NCBI GenBank assembly: GCA_018828825.1
Contig: JAHJUV010000116.1
Coordinates: forward strand, 1 to 29,552
DNA: 29,552 bases
DNA from: Planctomycetota bacterium
Lineage (GTDB): Bacteria; Planctomycetota; Phycisphaerae; Sedimentisphaerales; UBA12454
Direction: 5' to 3'
Position 1 is the first letter of the stretch, and every line of letters begins with the position of its first letter. Both the position numbers and the translations under genes were made by a program. The notes below the pieces were generated by a model that saw only the letters and a list, made by a program, of their open reading frames with translations, made no database searches and was not told where the DNA came from. This document shows positions 6,750-15,122 of the stretch, in pieces.

Positions 6750-8270
6750 TTATTTGGAATTACCGGGGACCATTGGGACGAAACGAACCGGCATGAGGTT
6801 CTTTTGGGTGATTCTACCCTTGGCATCTTTTGTGATTAGCAATAGTTCCTGGGTAGCGAACGTCCCGCCAACGGGAAGAACCATTCTGCCGCCTGGGGCA
6901 AGCTGCTGGAGCAGATCATCCGGTATATGATCCGGTGCGGCGGTAACTATAATCGCGTCAAAAGGCTGGTACTCTGGCCAGCCCTTGTAGCCGTCTCCAA
7001 TTCTCGTTTTTACAGTCGTATAGCCGAGTTCCCTAAGCCGCTTAGCTGTTGCACGGGCAAGGGGTTCGAGAATCTCTATGGTGTATACATGGGGGGTGAA
7101 CTCTGTCAGTACGGCGGCCTGGTATCCTGAGCCGGTGCCTATTTCGAGAACTTTCTGGTTCTTATCCAGTTTTAGCTGGTTAGTCATGTAAGCTACGATA
7201 AAAGGCTGAGATATTGTCTGGTTATAGCCGATGGGCAGTGGTCTATCAGCATAAGCAAGAGGGGCACTTTTTTCCGGGACGAACCAGTGTCTGGGGACAT
7301 CTTCCATGGCCTTGAGCACTTTTTCATCTTTAAGACCATAATTGCCACGAATGTGCCGCACCATTTGACAACGTTGCTCAATATATTCATCGGAGCGTGG
7401 GTGGGGCCAATTAGGTTCAGGTGTTTCTTTATCAATGATGGCTTTGCCCTTAACCTGCACATCGTTTTTATTGTTATTTTTTTCACCGAAATATTGATGC
7501 AAGAATTTACTTACGGCCTGCCAGTAATCTTTGCTATCGTGAAATTTCTCCCATAGTGCACGAGATCCGTGGTTGCCCTGTGTTTTTGGTAAAAAAGAAT
7601 GTTTGTGTTTAGACGGAATTGCATGAAATATTTTCTCCCAGGCCTTTTCTTCCTTCAACGCAGAAGTTATAAATATAGGGCATTTTATATTTTTTGCGGA
7701 ATCCTTTATATAGGTTTTACTTCTGTCAAAATAATCGCCAGGCGAAAAAGCCAATACCCCATCAATTAATGCGGGATTGTCCTCTGCTAATTTAATCACT
7801 AATGATGCTGAATACGAACTTCCCCATAGAATAATTTTTGAGCTTTCATATTTAGATTTAACGTACTTTACTGCCGATTCCATGTCCTGCAAAGCGTCAA
7901 GATAATCAGTTGGCTTACCCAATTTGATTGCTCGCTGGTTAGTCTCATTGGTAATATCGTTTACATTTCCACCGCTTCTTAAATCTACTGCCATGCAATT
8001 AAAACCCATCTTATTCAATTTAGGAGCAATTTCGATATACTCACCACGACTCCACTGGGCCTGATGGAACAATATTATAAATGGTGTTTCATTTGGATGG
8101 GGTGCAAATAAATCGGCTGTAACAATAAGACCATCTTTAGCCTCAAAGTTAATTGTGTCTTTTTCCTTCGCCTGTGTCTGATGATTAACAAACAAAATGA
8201 CAAAAATAAAACATAATGCTTTCAACGAAACTTTTTTAATTGCTTTTGTATTTCTCATCTTCCAACTCAT
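6750..8270 (-). CDS. Exported alpha/beta-hydrolase fused to protein-L-isoaspartate O-methyltransferase
   Basis: Two-domain protein of 506 aa. Residues about 10-34 form a signal peptide (KALCFIFVILFV...TQA), so export is predicted. Residues 40-262 are an alpha/beta hydrolase of dienelactone-hydrolase style, with nucleophile elbow G150-S-S152-Y-S and a histidine at 234 (QGNHGSR). Residues 290-505 are a PCMT domain: YADRPLPIGYNQTISQP (340-356), SAM motif VLEIGTGSGYQA (374-385), and PGGRMVLPVGG. PCMT repairs isoaspartyl sites in aged proteins using SAM. SAM is normally cytoplasmic, so an exported PCMT is odd. Two starts are possible (8270 or the ATG four codons later, 8258). A TATAAT box lies at 8326-8321. 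The APC permease follows in the same direction. Confidence 0.88.
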   Translation of the reverse strand: MSWKMRNTKAIKKVSLKALCFIFVILFVNHQTQAKEKDTINFEAKDGLIVTADLFAPHPNETPFIILFHQAQWSRGEYIEIAPKLNKMGFNCMAVDLRSGGNVNDITNETNQRAIKLGKPTDYLDALQDMESAVKYVKSKYESSKIILWGSSYSASLVIKLAEDNPALIDGVLAFSPGDYFDRSKTYIKDSAKNIKCPIFITSALKEEKAWEKIFHAIPSKHKHSFLPKTQGNHGSRALWEKFHDSKDYWQAVSKFLHQYFGEKNNNKNDVQVKGKAIIDKETPEPNWPHPRSDEYIEQRCQMVRHIRGNYGLKDEKVLKAMEDVPRHWFVPEKSAPLAYADRPLPIGYNQTISQPFIVAYMTNQLKLDKNQKVLEIGTGSGYQAAVLTEFTPHVYTIEILEPLARATAKRLRELGYTTVKTRIGDGYKGWPEYQPFDAIIVTAAPDHIPDDLLQQLAPGGRMVLPVGGTFATQELLLITKDAKGRITQKNLMPVRFVPMVPGNSK

Positions 8271-8320
8271 CTGTAATAATTAAGAAACGATATTTATCAT
8301 TTAACAAGCTCATAACCGTC

Positions 8321-8372
8321 ATTATATCTTAGTTCACAGCTTTTTGATAGGAAAAATCGGCAAAAACCCCTC
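8321..8372 (-). promoter_or_regulatory. Candidate promoter of the hydrolase-PCMT gene
   Basis: On the minus strand a perfect TATAAT (8326-8321) lies about 50 nt before the start codon, in the context TAAGATATAATG. No good -35 box is seen at 17 nt. Upstream at 8346-8372 is GGGGTTTTTGCCGATTTTTC, a near copy of the motif found before gspE and before the DUF2784 gene. Confidence 0.45.
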
Positions 8373-8424
8373 TTCCAAAATCACCCATAAGTATTTTCCT
8401 GATTTTGCGCTTATCCATAGAACT

Positions 8425-11049
8425 TTAACTTTTGCCAATCTTCTCTTTCAAGGCGAGATAGTTGGTTTTGCCTGTACCTAAAACAGGTATCTCTTCAAGT
8501 TTAATAACCCTGCGTATATTATGCAGCCCCGAAAGTCCTGCTTCACGTATCTTCCGATTAGCGGACTCCCTATTTATGTCATGGCTTGTAAAGAGCACAA
8601 GTTCGGGATTCTCAATATCCTCCGCTGCAACAGCAAGAACAGGTTTCTCATCACTCTCACGAGCAAAGTGGCTCTCAAGCACTGCTTCTATGGCAGGTAG
8701 TGAAATCATCTCGCCACCTAATTTCACAAATCTCTTCAATCGCCCCTTAAACGTCAGCACTCCAGACTCATTAACACTAACCAAATCGCCTGTGTTGTAC
8801 CAAAGCTTGCCATTTATCTCTGCAAACGGCGATTTACCCTCATAATTTAGATAACCTGCAAAGACGCTTAATCCGCTTACAAGCAGCATTCCGCCACCTG
8901 GTTGCTTCACTGGCTCAAAAGTCTCCGGCTCAACAAGCATATAATCCAAACTCGGAAGTACCTTGCCTATAGTAAATGGCTGGGGATTATTCTCATCGTT
9001 TATAGATATGATTGGCGAACACTCACTGACACCGTAACCCTCTAATATAATCGCGTTTTCACATTTCTCTTTCAATGCTTCATAAACTTTTTCGGAGCAT
9101 TTTTCTGCTGCCGTCACTACAAGCCGAAGTGAAGCTAATTCTTCTATTGTCCCCACGCGAGCGATGCCCCCGAGAAACGTCGGTGTCCCCACCAGCAAAG
9201 TTACTCCGTAAGCATTTATAAGCTTTGCCAATATATCGGCTTCTGTGGGATTCGGATGATAAACAACTGTCGCTCCGCCACACAAAGGAAGAAGCACAGT
9301 AACCGTAATTCCAAAAGAATGAAATGGTGGCAGGAACCCAATTAAACGGTCGTTCTCATATATCTTTATAATGCTGAGCGCATCACACATATTCGCGATT
9401 AAGTTTTTGTGTGTTAAAGGTACCGCCTTGGGGACTGTCTCTGAGCCGCTGGTAAACAGTACTACTGCCGTTTCGCGTATCGCCGCCTTACTTAACCTCG
9501 ACCAGTTGATATATCCTGTAAGCCAGGCCTTAATTTTGGCAAACCTTGATAGCTTTTCACTGATTGTTTCTACAAACACAAACCGCTCGGAGATTTCAGA
9601 GAAATCAAAACCCTGCAGGCCGATCCTCTCCACCAATACTTCGGACGTAAGAATATGTTTAACCCCAATTGAATCCAGCGATGCGATTATATTTCGTGGC
9701 CCTCCTGTCCAGTTGACCATTACAGGTGTTTTCCCAGCGAACAGAGTACCCAAATAGAAAACATCCGCAGCAACAGAGGCAGGCAGCATTATCCCGACGT
9801 AATCTCCTTCCAACTCCTCTATGACTCCTTGAAACGCCAAACACGCTACAATAATATCACGATAAGATTTCACTCCACTCCTCTGGTCCGCGACGGCAGC
9901 TTTGTCTGGGGATCTGGCTGCCTGCTTCAGGAAAATCTCTGTCACAGTATTCCCTTCCGGCATCTCAACTCTTTTCGGAGTTGTTCTCTTAAACCAGCGA
10001 GCGGAGGGTGTTTTTAAACTTGTCGGACTTACGTAAACAAACTTCCCACCAGCAGCTAATATCACGTCTTCGACTGTCTGCATTACATCGGCATCGGCTT
10101 GTTGAAATCCAAATTCCTTTTCAAGCCAAAGCAATAAGTCCATCCTGGTTAGACTATCCATTCCCAGATCCGAAACCAGATGGTTACGGCCATTCAGCTC
10201 AGAAATTCCTGTCATCTTTGATAGATGTTTAAGAACACTCTGCCGAGTGGCATCTGGCACCAACGACTGATTTGACTCTAACCTTGCAACAGTTGGTTCC
10301 GGTTGAGTTCTTACACCGCCTTTCTCCCAGATAGAATAAGGAACGTATGTGTTGGGTAATAGATTGTCATTGTAGTATGTTTCAAGAAAATGATTGAAGG
10401 TTTTGCGGTCGGTATTTCGCGGTAAATCTTCAGGCTCATATAGTTCAATCGTTATTTTCCGTCGCGGCGCAAAGAATATTCCACTTGCAAGTAATGAAAA
10501 TAAACCTTTACGAAGCACCTTGCGGACTATTGGCTCTTGACCACTGGCCCAGCTAAAGCCGCTACCCCAAAGACCCCTGGTACGCACTAATACAATGCGG
10601 ACATCTGGGAAATTCCGGAGGATTCTTTCAACTGAACTGTTTGCACCAAGACTTTCTCTACAGCTTCGATACGCTCTACCAGCTGGCCAGAGCAAAAGGT
10701 TCTCTCCTCGTTTCAGCCCTTCAATGCTTTCATCGAGCATTCTCTCAATTTCCACACGGGCCGCTGGACCGTATTTTGCCATACTCGGGATAGTTCGTAC
10801 ACCCCAGCGATGCGCAAAAAATCGAATAAACGGCCTGTCTATTTGGTCTCTATCACCAAATCCACGCGGAGCAAACAGACCGCGTAAATAAACATAAAGA
10901 ATAACAGGGTCAATCCGAGCAGGATGATTAGGTAAAAACAAAATCCCCTCTTTACCCTTAGAAGCGATTTCTTCGACACCACTGATCCTGATACGATAAC
11001 GCAGTGTCAGAACCCATTTAACTATTATTTGTACAAGAAAATCAAGCAT
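8425..11049 (-). CDS. Aas-like acyltransferase - acyl carrier - acyl-ACP synthetase fusion
   Basis: Membrane-associated enzyme of 874 aa expected to re-acylate lysophospholipids. Residues 1-230 are a PlsC-type acyltransferase with motif NHPARID (41-47). Residues about 265-335 are an acyl-carrier domain with the phosphopantetheine serine S299 (LGMDSLTRMDLLLWL). Residues about 365-874 are an AMP-forming acyl-ACP/CoA synthetase with P-loop LFTSGSETVPKAVPLTH (531-547) and EGYGVSECSP. E. coli Aas (about 719 aa) has the first and last parts but, as far as I know, no carrier domain between them. A strong AAGGAG lies 5 nt before the ATG. The start overlaps the 3' end of the LplT-like gene by 8 nt, repeating the lplT-aas operon order. 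Located in the putative island. Confidence 0.9.
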   Translation of the reverse strand: MLDFLVQIIVKWVLTLRYRIRISGVEEIASKGKEGILFLPNHPARIDPVILYVYLRGLFAPRGFGDRDQIDRPFIRFFAHRWGVRTIPSMAKYGPAARVEIERMLDESIEGLKRGENLLLWPAGRAYRSCRESLGANSSVERILRNFPDVRIVLVRTRGLWGSGFSWASGQEPIVRKVLRKGLFSLLASGIFFAPRRKITIELYEPEDLPRNTDRKTFNHFLETYYNDNLLPNTYVPYSIWEKGGVRTQPEPTVARLESNQSLVPDATRQSVLKHLSKMTGISELNGRNHLVSDLGMDSLTRMDLLLWLEKEFGFQQADADVMQTVEDVILAAGGKFVYVSPTSLKTPSARWFKRTTPKRVEMPEGNTVTEIFLKQAARSPDKAAVADQRSGVKSYRDIIVACLAFQGVIEELEGDYVGIMLPASVAADVFYLGTLFAGKTPVMVNWTGGPRNIIASLDSIGVKHILTSEVLVERIGLQGFDFSEISERFVFVETISEKLSRFAKIKAWLTGYINWSRLSKAAIRETAVVLFTSGSETVPKAVPLTHKNLIANMCDALSIIKIYENDRLIGFLPPFHSFGITVTVLLPLCGGATVVYHPNPTEADILAKLINAYGVTLLVGTPTFLGGIARVGTIEELASLRLVVTAAEKCSEKVYEALKEKCENAIILEGYGVSECSPIISINDENNPQPFTIGKVLPSLDYMLVEPETFEPVKQPGGGMLLVSGLSVFAGYLNYEGKSPFAEINGKLWYNTGDLVSVNESGVLTFKGRLKRFVKLGGEMISLPAIEAVLESHFARESDEKPVLAVAAEDIENPELVLFTSHDINRESANRKIREAGLSGLHNIRRVIKLEEIPVLGTGKTNYLALKEKIGKS

Positions 11050-12313
11050 CGTTTCTCCTTTTTGGTAGAACAGATAGCAGCCATATTGCGACTGCTGTCA
11101 CCATCGCTCCCTGAAAAGCAAAGCTGCTGCTGGGTCTTATCTTCATAGCATTCAGCAGGGAGAAAGCCGCACCAGAAATCAAAATGCCCGTAAAATCGGC
11201 AAACATAGATGCTGCTATTACCCTTCCTTTGACATCTGCTGACGGTCTTACCTGAAGGAAACTCGCCAATGGAACAGAATACATTCCACCCGCTACCCCA
11301 AGGATACCAAGTGATCCTATCAATGTCCACTTTTGCATGAAATCAGGAAGATGCGGTACAATAGACACTATGAACATACATACAGCCATTGTTACAGCAG
11401 CCGGTCCGAGAACACGATACCACCTCTTGCCTTTTGCCAGAAATGGACTAAGCAGACTGCCAATGGCAATCCCCATAAGCTCGACAACTATCAATGCGCT
11501 GGTCAACGTCTTTGTCAAACCGAACTGCTCCATCCCCAACTCATTGATTATCAGAATCTGAAGCGAACCTATAAACCAGAAGAATGCCTTGGCTGTTATC
11601 GCAATGGTAAGCAGTGAATCACAGCGGACTTTATACAGCGTTATCAAGGAATTGAGCGGACCGAACCAAGGGAAGCAAGCTTTCGGAGAAGCAGCAGGGA
11701 ACTTAGGTACTCCCAAGCTAACAAACAGGCCAAATAATGCTATCCCGACTACTGACGACGCAGCTAAAACCCGCCCAAGCGGCACTTCTCCTACAGCACC
11801 TTCTCTGTCCAACACAACACCAGCTATTGCGATGCCGGCCAGAATAGCGCCCGTACTCAACGTTCGGATGATGGCATTTGCTTTGACAACGTACTCAGCC
11901 GGATAAAGCTTTGGAATTGTGCTCCTGAGGGCTGGTCCAAACAATGTTGATTGCAGGCCCATTATAAGTAAAGTTACCATTATCAGTACCCAGTTCAAAT
12001 AGCAAATACCTATCGCCGCAAAAAGCATTGCTATCAACTCGAGAATCTTTGAAGCAATTATTATCGAACGCTTTGAGAACCGGTCCGCACAAAAACCAGC
12101 TGCTGCAGCAAAAAGTATAAAAGGTAGCGTGAAAATGACTGTGGCATATCCTTGCAAATGAGACTTACCCGCAGCTACCGCCATAAGAAGTGCGCACTGC
12201 CGGAAGAAATTGTCATTTAGAACCCCGGCAAAATACGTCGCCCCCATCGAAGTGAACTTAAGGCGAGCCTCTCTGATATGCCTCTTCAGTGATTCGTTCG
12301 TTAAATCATCCAT
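11042..12313 (-). CDS. Major facilitator transporter, lysophospholipid flippase LplT-like
   Basis: MFS protein of 423 aa with about 12 membrane segments. The N-terminus TYFAGVLNDNFFRQCALLM is typical of the LplT/Aas-associated MFS group, and ADRFSKRSIIIASKILELI matches the MFS loop 2-3 motif. In E. coli LplT flips lysophospholipids to the inner leaflet for Aas, and here an Aas-like gene overlaps by 8 nt, so the same coupled role is inferred. I start at ATG 12313 (MDDLTNES), preceded by AGGGA; a longer frame opens with TTG at 12394 without a good site. Located in the putative island. Confidence 0.87.
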   Translation of the reverse strand: MDDLTNESLKRHIREARLKFTSMGATYFAGVLNDNFFRQCALLMAVAAGKSHLQGYATVIFTLPFILFAAAAGFCADRFSKRSIIIASKILELIAMLFAAIGICYLNWVLIMVTLLIMGLQSTLFGPALRSTIPKLYPAEYVVKANAIIRTLSTGAILAGIAIAGVVLDREGAVGEVPLGRVLAASSVVGIALFGLFVSLGVPKFPAASPKACFPWFGPLNSLITLYKVRCDSLLTIAITAKAFFWFIGSLQILIINELGMEQFGLTKTLTSALIVVELMGIAIGSLLSPFLAKGKRWYRVLGPAAVTMAVCMFIVSIVPHLPDFMQKWTLIGSLGILGVAGGMYSVPLASFLQVRPSADVKGRVIAASMFADFTGILISGAAFSLLNAMKIRPSSSFAFQGAMVTAVAIWLLSVLPKRRNDA

Positions 12314-12505
12314 GCGAACACTTCCCTGTCCAATCTCGGATTTGGCGGCAATCTCACCTTTACAGCAATTTGTGAGCAGATCATATATTAGCAAATATGA
12401 TGCAACCAGGCAATTGTATATCTACACCAGGTATGTAATCTTCCGCACCCCAATTTGTCCTCTTTTTGACCTTGCGGCTGTGACCAGTAAATCTCGAACT
12501 CTGTG

Positions 12506-12522
12506 TCCCGATAGTATCGGGA
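12506..12522. repeat. Short hairpin TCCCGA-TAGTA-TCGGGA
   Basis: Second copy of the TCCCGA/TCGGGA hairpin family (others at 2515-2530 and 29518-29533). It lies between the DUF2784 gene and the LplT-like gene. It might separate their transcripts, but no T-tract follows. Confidence 0.6.
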
Positions 12523-12556
12523 TTGAGAAAAAGAAGTTAACATTTTGATCTTTTTG

Positions 12557-12997
12557 TCATCTGATTCTAAATACTCGTTTTATTTTCGCTGGAGGTCTAA
12601 TTATAAACATAAGTACGGTAAAAATAGTAATAATTATCGTTGGTATTACGAATAACAAAAAATTAGCCTCCGGGTAAACTATCTTTTCGATGTAATGAAC
12701 TACAAAAGAGCCAGGATAGGCCAGTTCTGTATTGTATTGTTCCCTTAATTCATTCTCCAGTATGGTTAAAGGACAATATTTCCCTAAAATCGTCAAAATG
12801 GCAACATAAACAATGCCACCCAGATGAATAATTCTGAATATCCATCCGTCAAAGAATGTTCTCCATCTGTCTTTTACTGTTCGCAACACATAGACGGAAA
12901 TGGAGCCGCAAACAGTAAGAATGAAACCCCATAGCATAAAGAGTATCCATGCAAAATGGATAAGAACAACTAAATCAGCAAGGATTTTGTATAACAT
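12557..12997 (-). CDS. DUF2784-type small membrane protein
   Basis: Predicted inner-membrane protein of 146 aa with about four hydrophobic segments: LADLVVLIHFAWILFMLWGF near the start, a second at about 57-70 (IIHLGGIVYVAILTIL), and a strong C-terminal helix (LLFVIPTIIITIFTVLMFII). The segment CPLTILENELREQYN followed by a GSFVVHYIE stretch and YPE is the conserved core of DUF2784 proteins, whose function is unknown. It is the first gene of the putative island next to tRNA-Ser. A motif resembling the gspE upstream motif lies at 13054-13078. No clear ribosome-binding site beyond AAAAAAG. Confidence 0.8.
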   Translation of the reverse strand: MLYKILADLVVLIHFAWILFMLWGFILTVCGSISVYVLRTVKDRWRTFFDGWIFRIIHLGGIVYVAILTILGKYCPLTILENELREQYNTELAYPGSFVVHYIEKIVYPEANFLLFVIPTIIITIFTVLMFIIRPPAKIKRVFRIR

Positions 12998-13292
12998 CTT
13001 TTTTATATTTCAAAGTAAGGTCGTACAAACCTAACTTATAACATTTAATAATAACATACAAAAATCGTTAAAACAAACAAATCTGTCTGCTTTTTCAGCC
13101 TCCTTGGTGCTGCTCATTTTGAGGACAGTTTAAGGACAATGGGGCAGTCAAAAATAGTAATATTTTCACAACACCTTATTTTGTAAACAGTTGTGTACTA
13201 TTATGTTTTTAAACACGGAGAGGCCAACACTCTCTTTGTGTTTTGCTGTAATTAATTTACTAAAAACGACTTACGAAGTGATATCAAAATAA
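12998..13292. other. Intergenic region between the DUF2784 gene and tRNA-Ser
   Basis: No gene is seen. AT-rich. On the minus strand GTTTTAACGATTTTTGTATG (13054-13078 region) resembles the motifs before gspE and the hydrolase-PCMT gene and may be the promoter region of the DUF2784 gene. No integrase remnant could be recognised in any frame. Confidence 0.4.
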
Positions 13293-13383
<91 letters not shown>

Positions 13384-13479
13384 GGTAATTGCACCTTAGC
13401 CAGTAGTTTATAGTCAATAGGATTGTTTTGCAAGAAGATTACTATGAAAGGATATTTTCGAATTATATATCCTTTATTG

Positions 13480-13509
13480 TTGATATTAAACAAAATCATT
13501 TGTTAAAAT
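13480..13509 (+). promoter_or_regulatory. Candidate promoter of the mur genes
   Basis: TTGATA (13480-13485), an 18-bp spacer and TGTTAAAAT, an extended -10 with TAAAAT at 13504-13509. It lies about 40 nt before the murE ATG. The same extended -10 form (TGnTAAAAT) occurs before the deoxyhypusine-synthase-like gene. Confidence 0.5.
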
Positions 13510-13550
13510 GGCCGGCTGTGTGGTTAACTATTAGGACTTGGAGCAGAATT

Positions 13551-14990
13551 ATGACATTAGAGCAGTTATTAAAGCTTGTGGAGAACAAGCCTCTGGTCTG
13601 GCGGCCGCGGGTCTGCAGCGATTCGAGAAATCTCCGACAGGGCGATATCTTCGTCGCGATAAAAGGCTCACGGGTTGACGGCCATAACTTTATCGGCCAG
13701 GCTGCTGTCTCAGGGGCCAGATATATTGTTACCCAGCAGCCCACGCAGGTCGCATCGGCCGAGGTCATTCAAACCGACGATACCGCAAAGGCGCTGGGCA
13801 TTCTGTCCCAGGCTTATTACAATTATCCCAACAGCAAACTGGTCAATCTTGCTGTTACCGGCACAAACGGAAAAACGACTACGGCATATCTTGTTCATTC
13901 GATTATTACCAACGCCGGCAAAAAGTGCGGCCTCATAGGTACTGTAACAATCGACCTCGGCAGCGGTCAGGACAGCGTTGAAGCCTCAATGACGACGCCG
14001 GATGCGCTTGAGCTTGCCTCGCTGGCCGACAAAATGGCAAACGCAGGTTCGCAATATATGATTATGGAGGCAAGCAGCCACGCGATTGAACAGAACCGTT
14101 TGGCTGGAATCGATTTCACCGCCGCGGCGTTTACGAATTTCACCGGCGACCATCTCGATTATCACAAGACAATGGAGGCGTACCTGGCGGCCAAGTTAAG
14201 ATTGTTCGAGGGCCTCGATCCCGATGCGACTGCGGTAATCAATAAAGACGACCCCGTCTGTCAGCAGGTTGCCAATGCGACAAAGGCGAACAAAATTTTC
14301 TATTCGCTCCAAACCGATGCCGACCTGACCGCAAAGGTAATTTCGATGGATATAAACGGTACGGTTTTCGAAATTCTGTTCAAAGGCGAAAAAATCCGCC
14401 TCACATCGCCCCTCATCGGCCGGCACAATCTCAGCAATCACCTCGCCGCAGCAGGCCTGGCCATCGGCGCAGGATTCGACCTTAAAACAATCGCCAAGGG
14501 CCTGGCGAAACTTGCTGTTGTCCCCGGAAGATTGCAGAAAGTTCCTTGCAGCAAAGGGTTTACGGTGCTTGTGGACTATGCCCATACCGACGATGCACTC
14601 AAGAATGTGCTCGAAACTTTAAAGCCCTTGTGCAAGGGCCGGCTGATGGTAGTCTTCGGCTGCGGCGGCGACAGGGACAAAACAAAAAGACCGAGAATGG
14701 CTCAGGTCGCACAGCAGTTCGCAGAGAAAATTTTTATTACGAGCGACAACCCGCGAACCGAAAAACCGGCGGCCATAATCGAAGACATTCTTGCGGGTTT
14801 TACCAATCCGCAGGCTGATAGTATTGTCGTCCAGCCCGACAGAAAACAAGCAATCGCCGAAGCGATAAAAGACGGTCGCCCCGGCGATATAATTCTCATC
14901 GCCGGAAAGGGGCACGAAAATTATCAAATTATCGGTACGGAAAAAACCCATTTCAGCGATATTGAAACGGCCGCAGAATTTTTGCAGTGA
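13551..14990 (+). CDS. murE: UDP-N-acetylmuramoyl-tripeptide synthetase, meso-DAP-adding
   Basis: Cytoplasmic Mur ligase of 479 aa that adds the third residue of the peptidoglycan stem peptide. ATP-binding GTNGKTTT at 104-111, then TNFTGDHLDYHKTMEAYLAAKLRLF holding the carbamylated-lysine position, VDYAHTDDAL, and DNPR at 399-402, the motif that selects meso-diaminopimelate over lysine. C-terminal IAGKGHENYQ is typical. I start at ATG 13551, with GGAG 8 nt upstream; the open frame upstream to 13428 covers the promoter and is not coding. murF follows after 130 nt, a spacer bounded by an inverted repeat. Confidence 0.97.
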   Translation: MTLEQLLKLVENKPLVWRPRVCSDSRNLRQGDIFVAIKGSRVDGHNFIGQAAVSGARYIVTQQPTQVASAEVIQTDDTAKALGILSQAYYNYPNSKLVNLAVTGTNGKTTTAYLVHSIITNAGKKCGLIGTVTIDLGSGQDSVEASMTTPDALELASLADKMANAGSQYMIMEASSHAIEQNRLAGIDFTAAAFTNFTGDHLDYHKTMEAYLAAKLRLFEGLDPDATAVINKDDPVCQQVANATKANKIFYSLQTDADLTAKVISMDINGTVFEILFKGEKIRLTSPLIGRHNLSNHLAAAGLAIGAGFDLKTIAKGLAKLAVVPGRLQKVPCSKGFTVLVDYAHTDDALKNVLETLKPLCKGRLMVVFGCGGDRDKTKRPRMAQVAQQFAEKIFITSDNPRTEKPAAIIEDILAGFTNPQADSIVVQPDRKQAIAEAIKDGRPGDIILIAGKGHENYQIIGTEKTHFSDIETAAEFLQ

Positions 14991-15122
14991 TCCCGCACCT
15001 TCTAAAAATTCAAAAAAATTTGGAGAGATGTTTAATTTGCCTAAAATAGAGATGGACATATATAAAAATGATTAAACGCAGCGTGTCATCATAGCGGATA
15101 GAATAAACAGAAGGTGCGGGAT
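14990..15122. repeat. 14-bp perfect inverted repeat spanning the murE-murF spacer
   Basis: ATCCCGCACCTTCT (14990-15003) is the exact reverse complement of AGAAGGTGCGGGAT (15109-15122). The first arm starts on the last base of the murE stop codon and the second runs into the murF ATG (15121). The second arm holds the murF ribosome-binding site AAGGTG, so the first arm is an anti-SD. The same design is seen between gspE and gspF. GGTGCGGGATGA also recurs at 27521-27532. Confidence 0.85.

Noticed and set aside
13428..13550. N-terminal extension of MurE
   Set aside because: It covers the promoter-like region, starts with a TTG without a site, and MurE homologues begin at the 13551 ATG.
15034..15081. 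Tiny frame MFNLPKIEMDIYKND inside the murE-murF spacer
   Set aside because: GGAG is too close to the ATG, only 15 codons, and the spacer is better explained by the inverted repeat.
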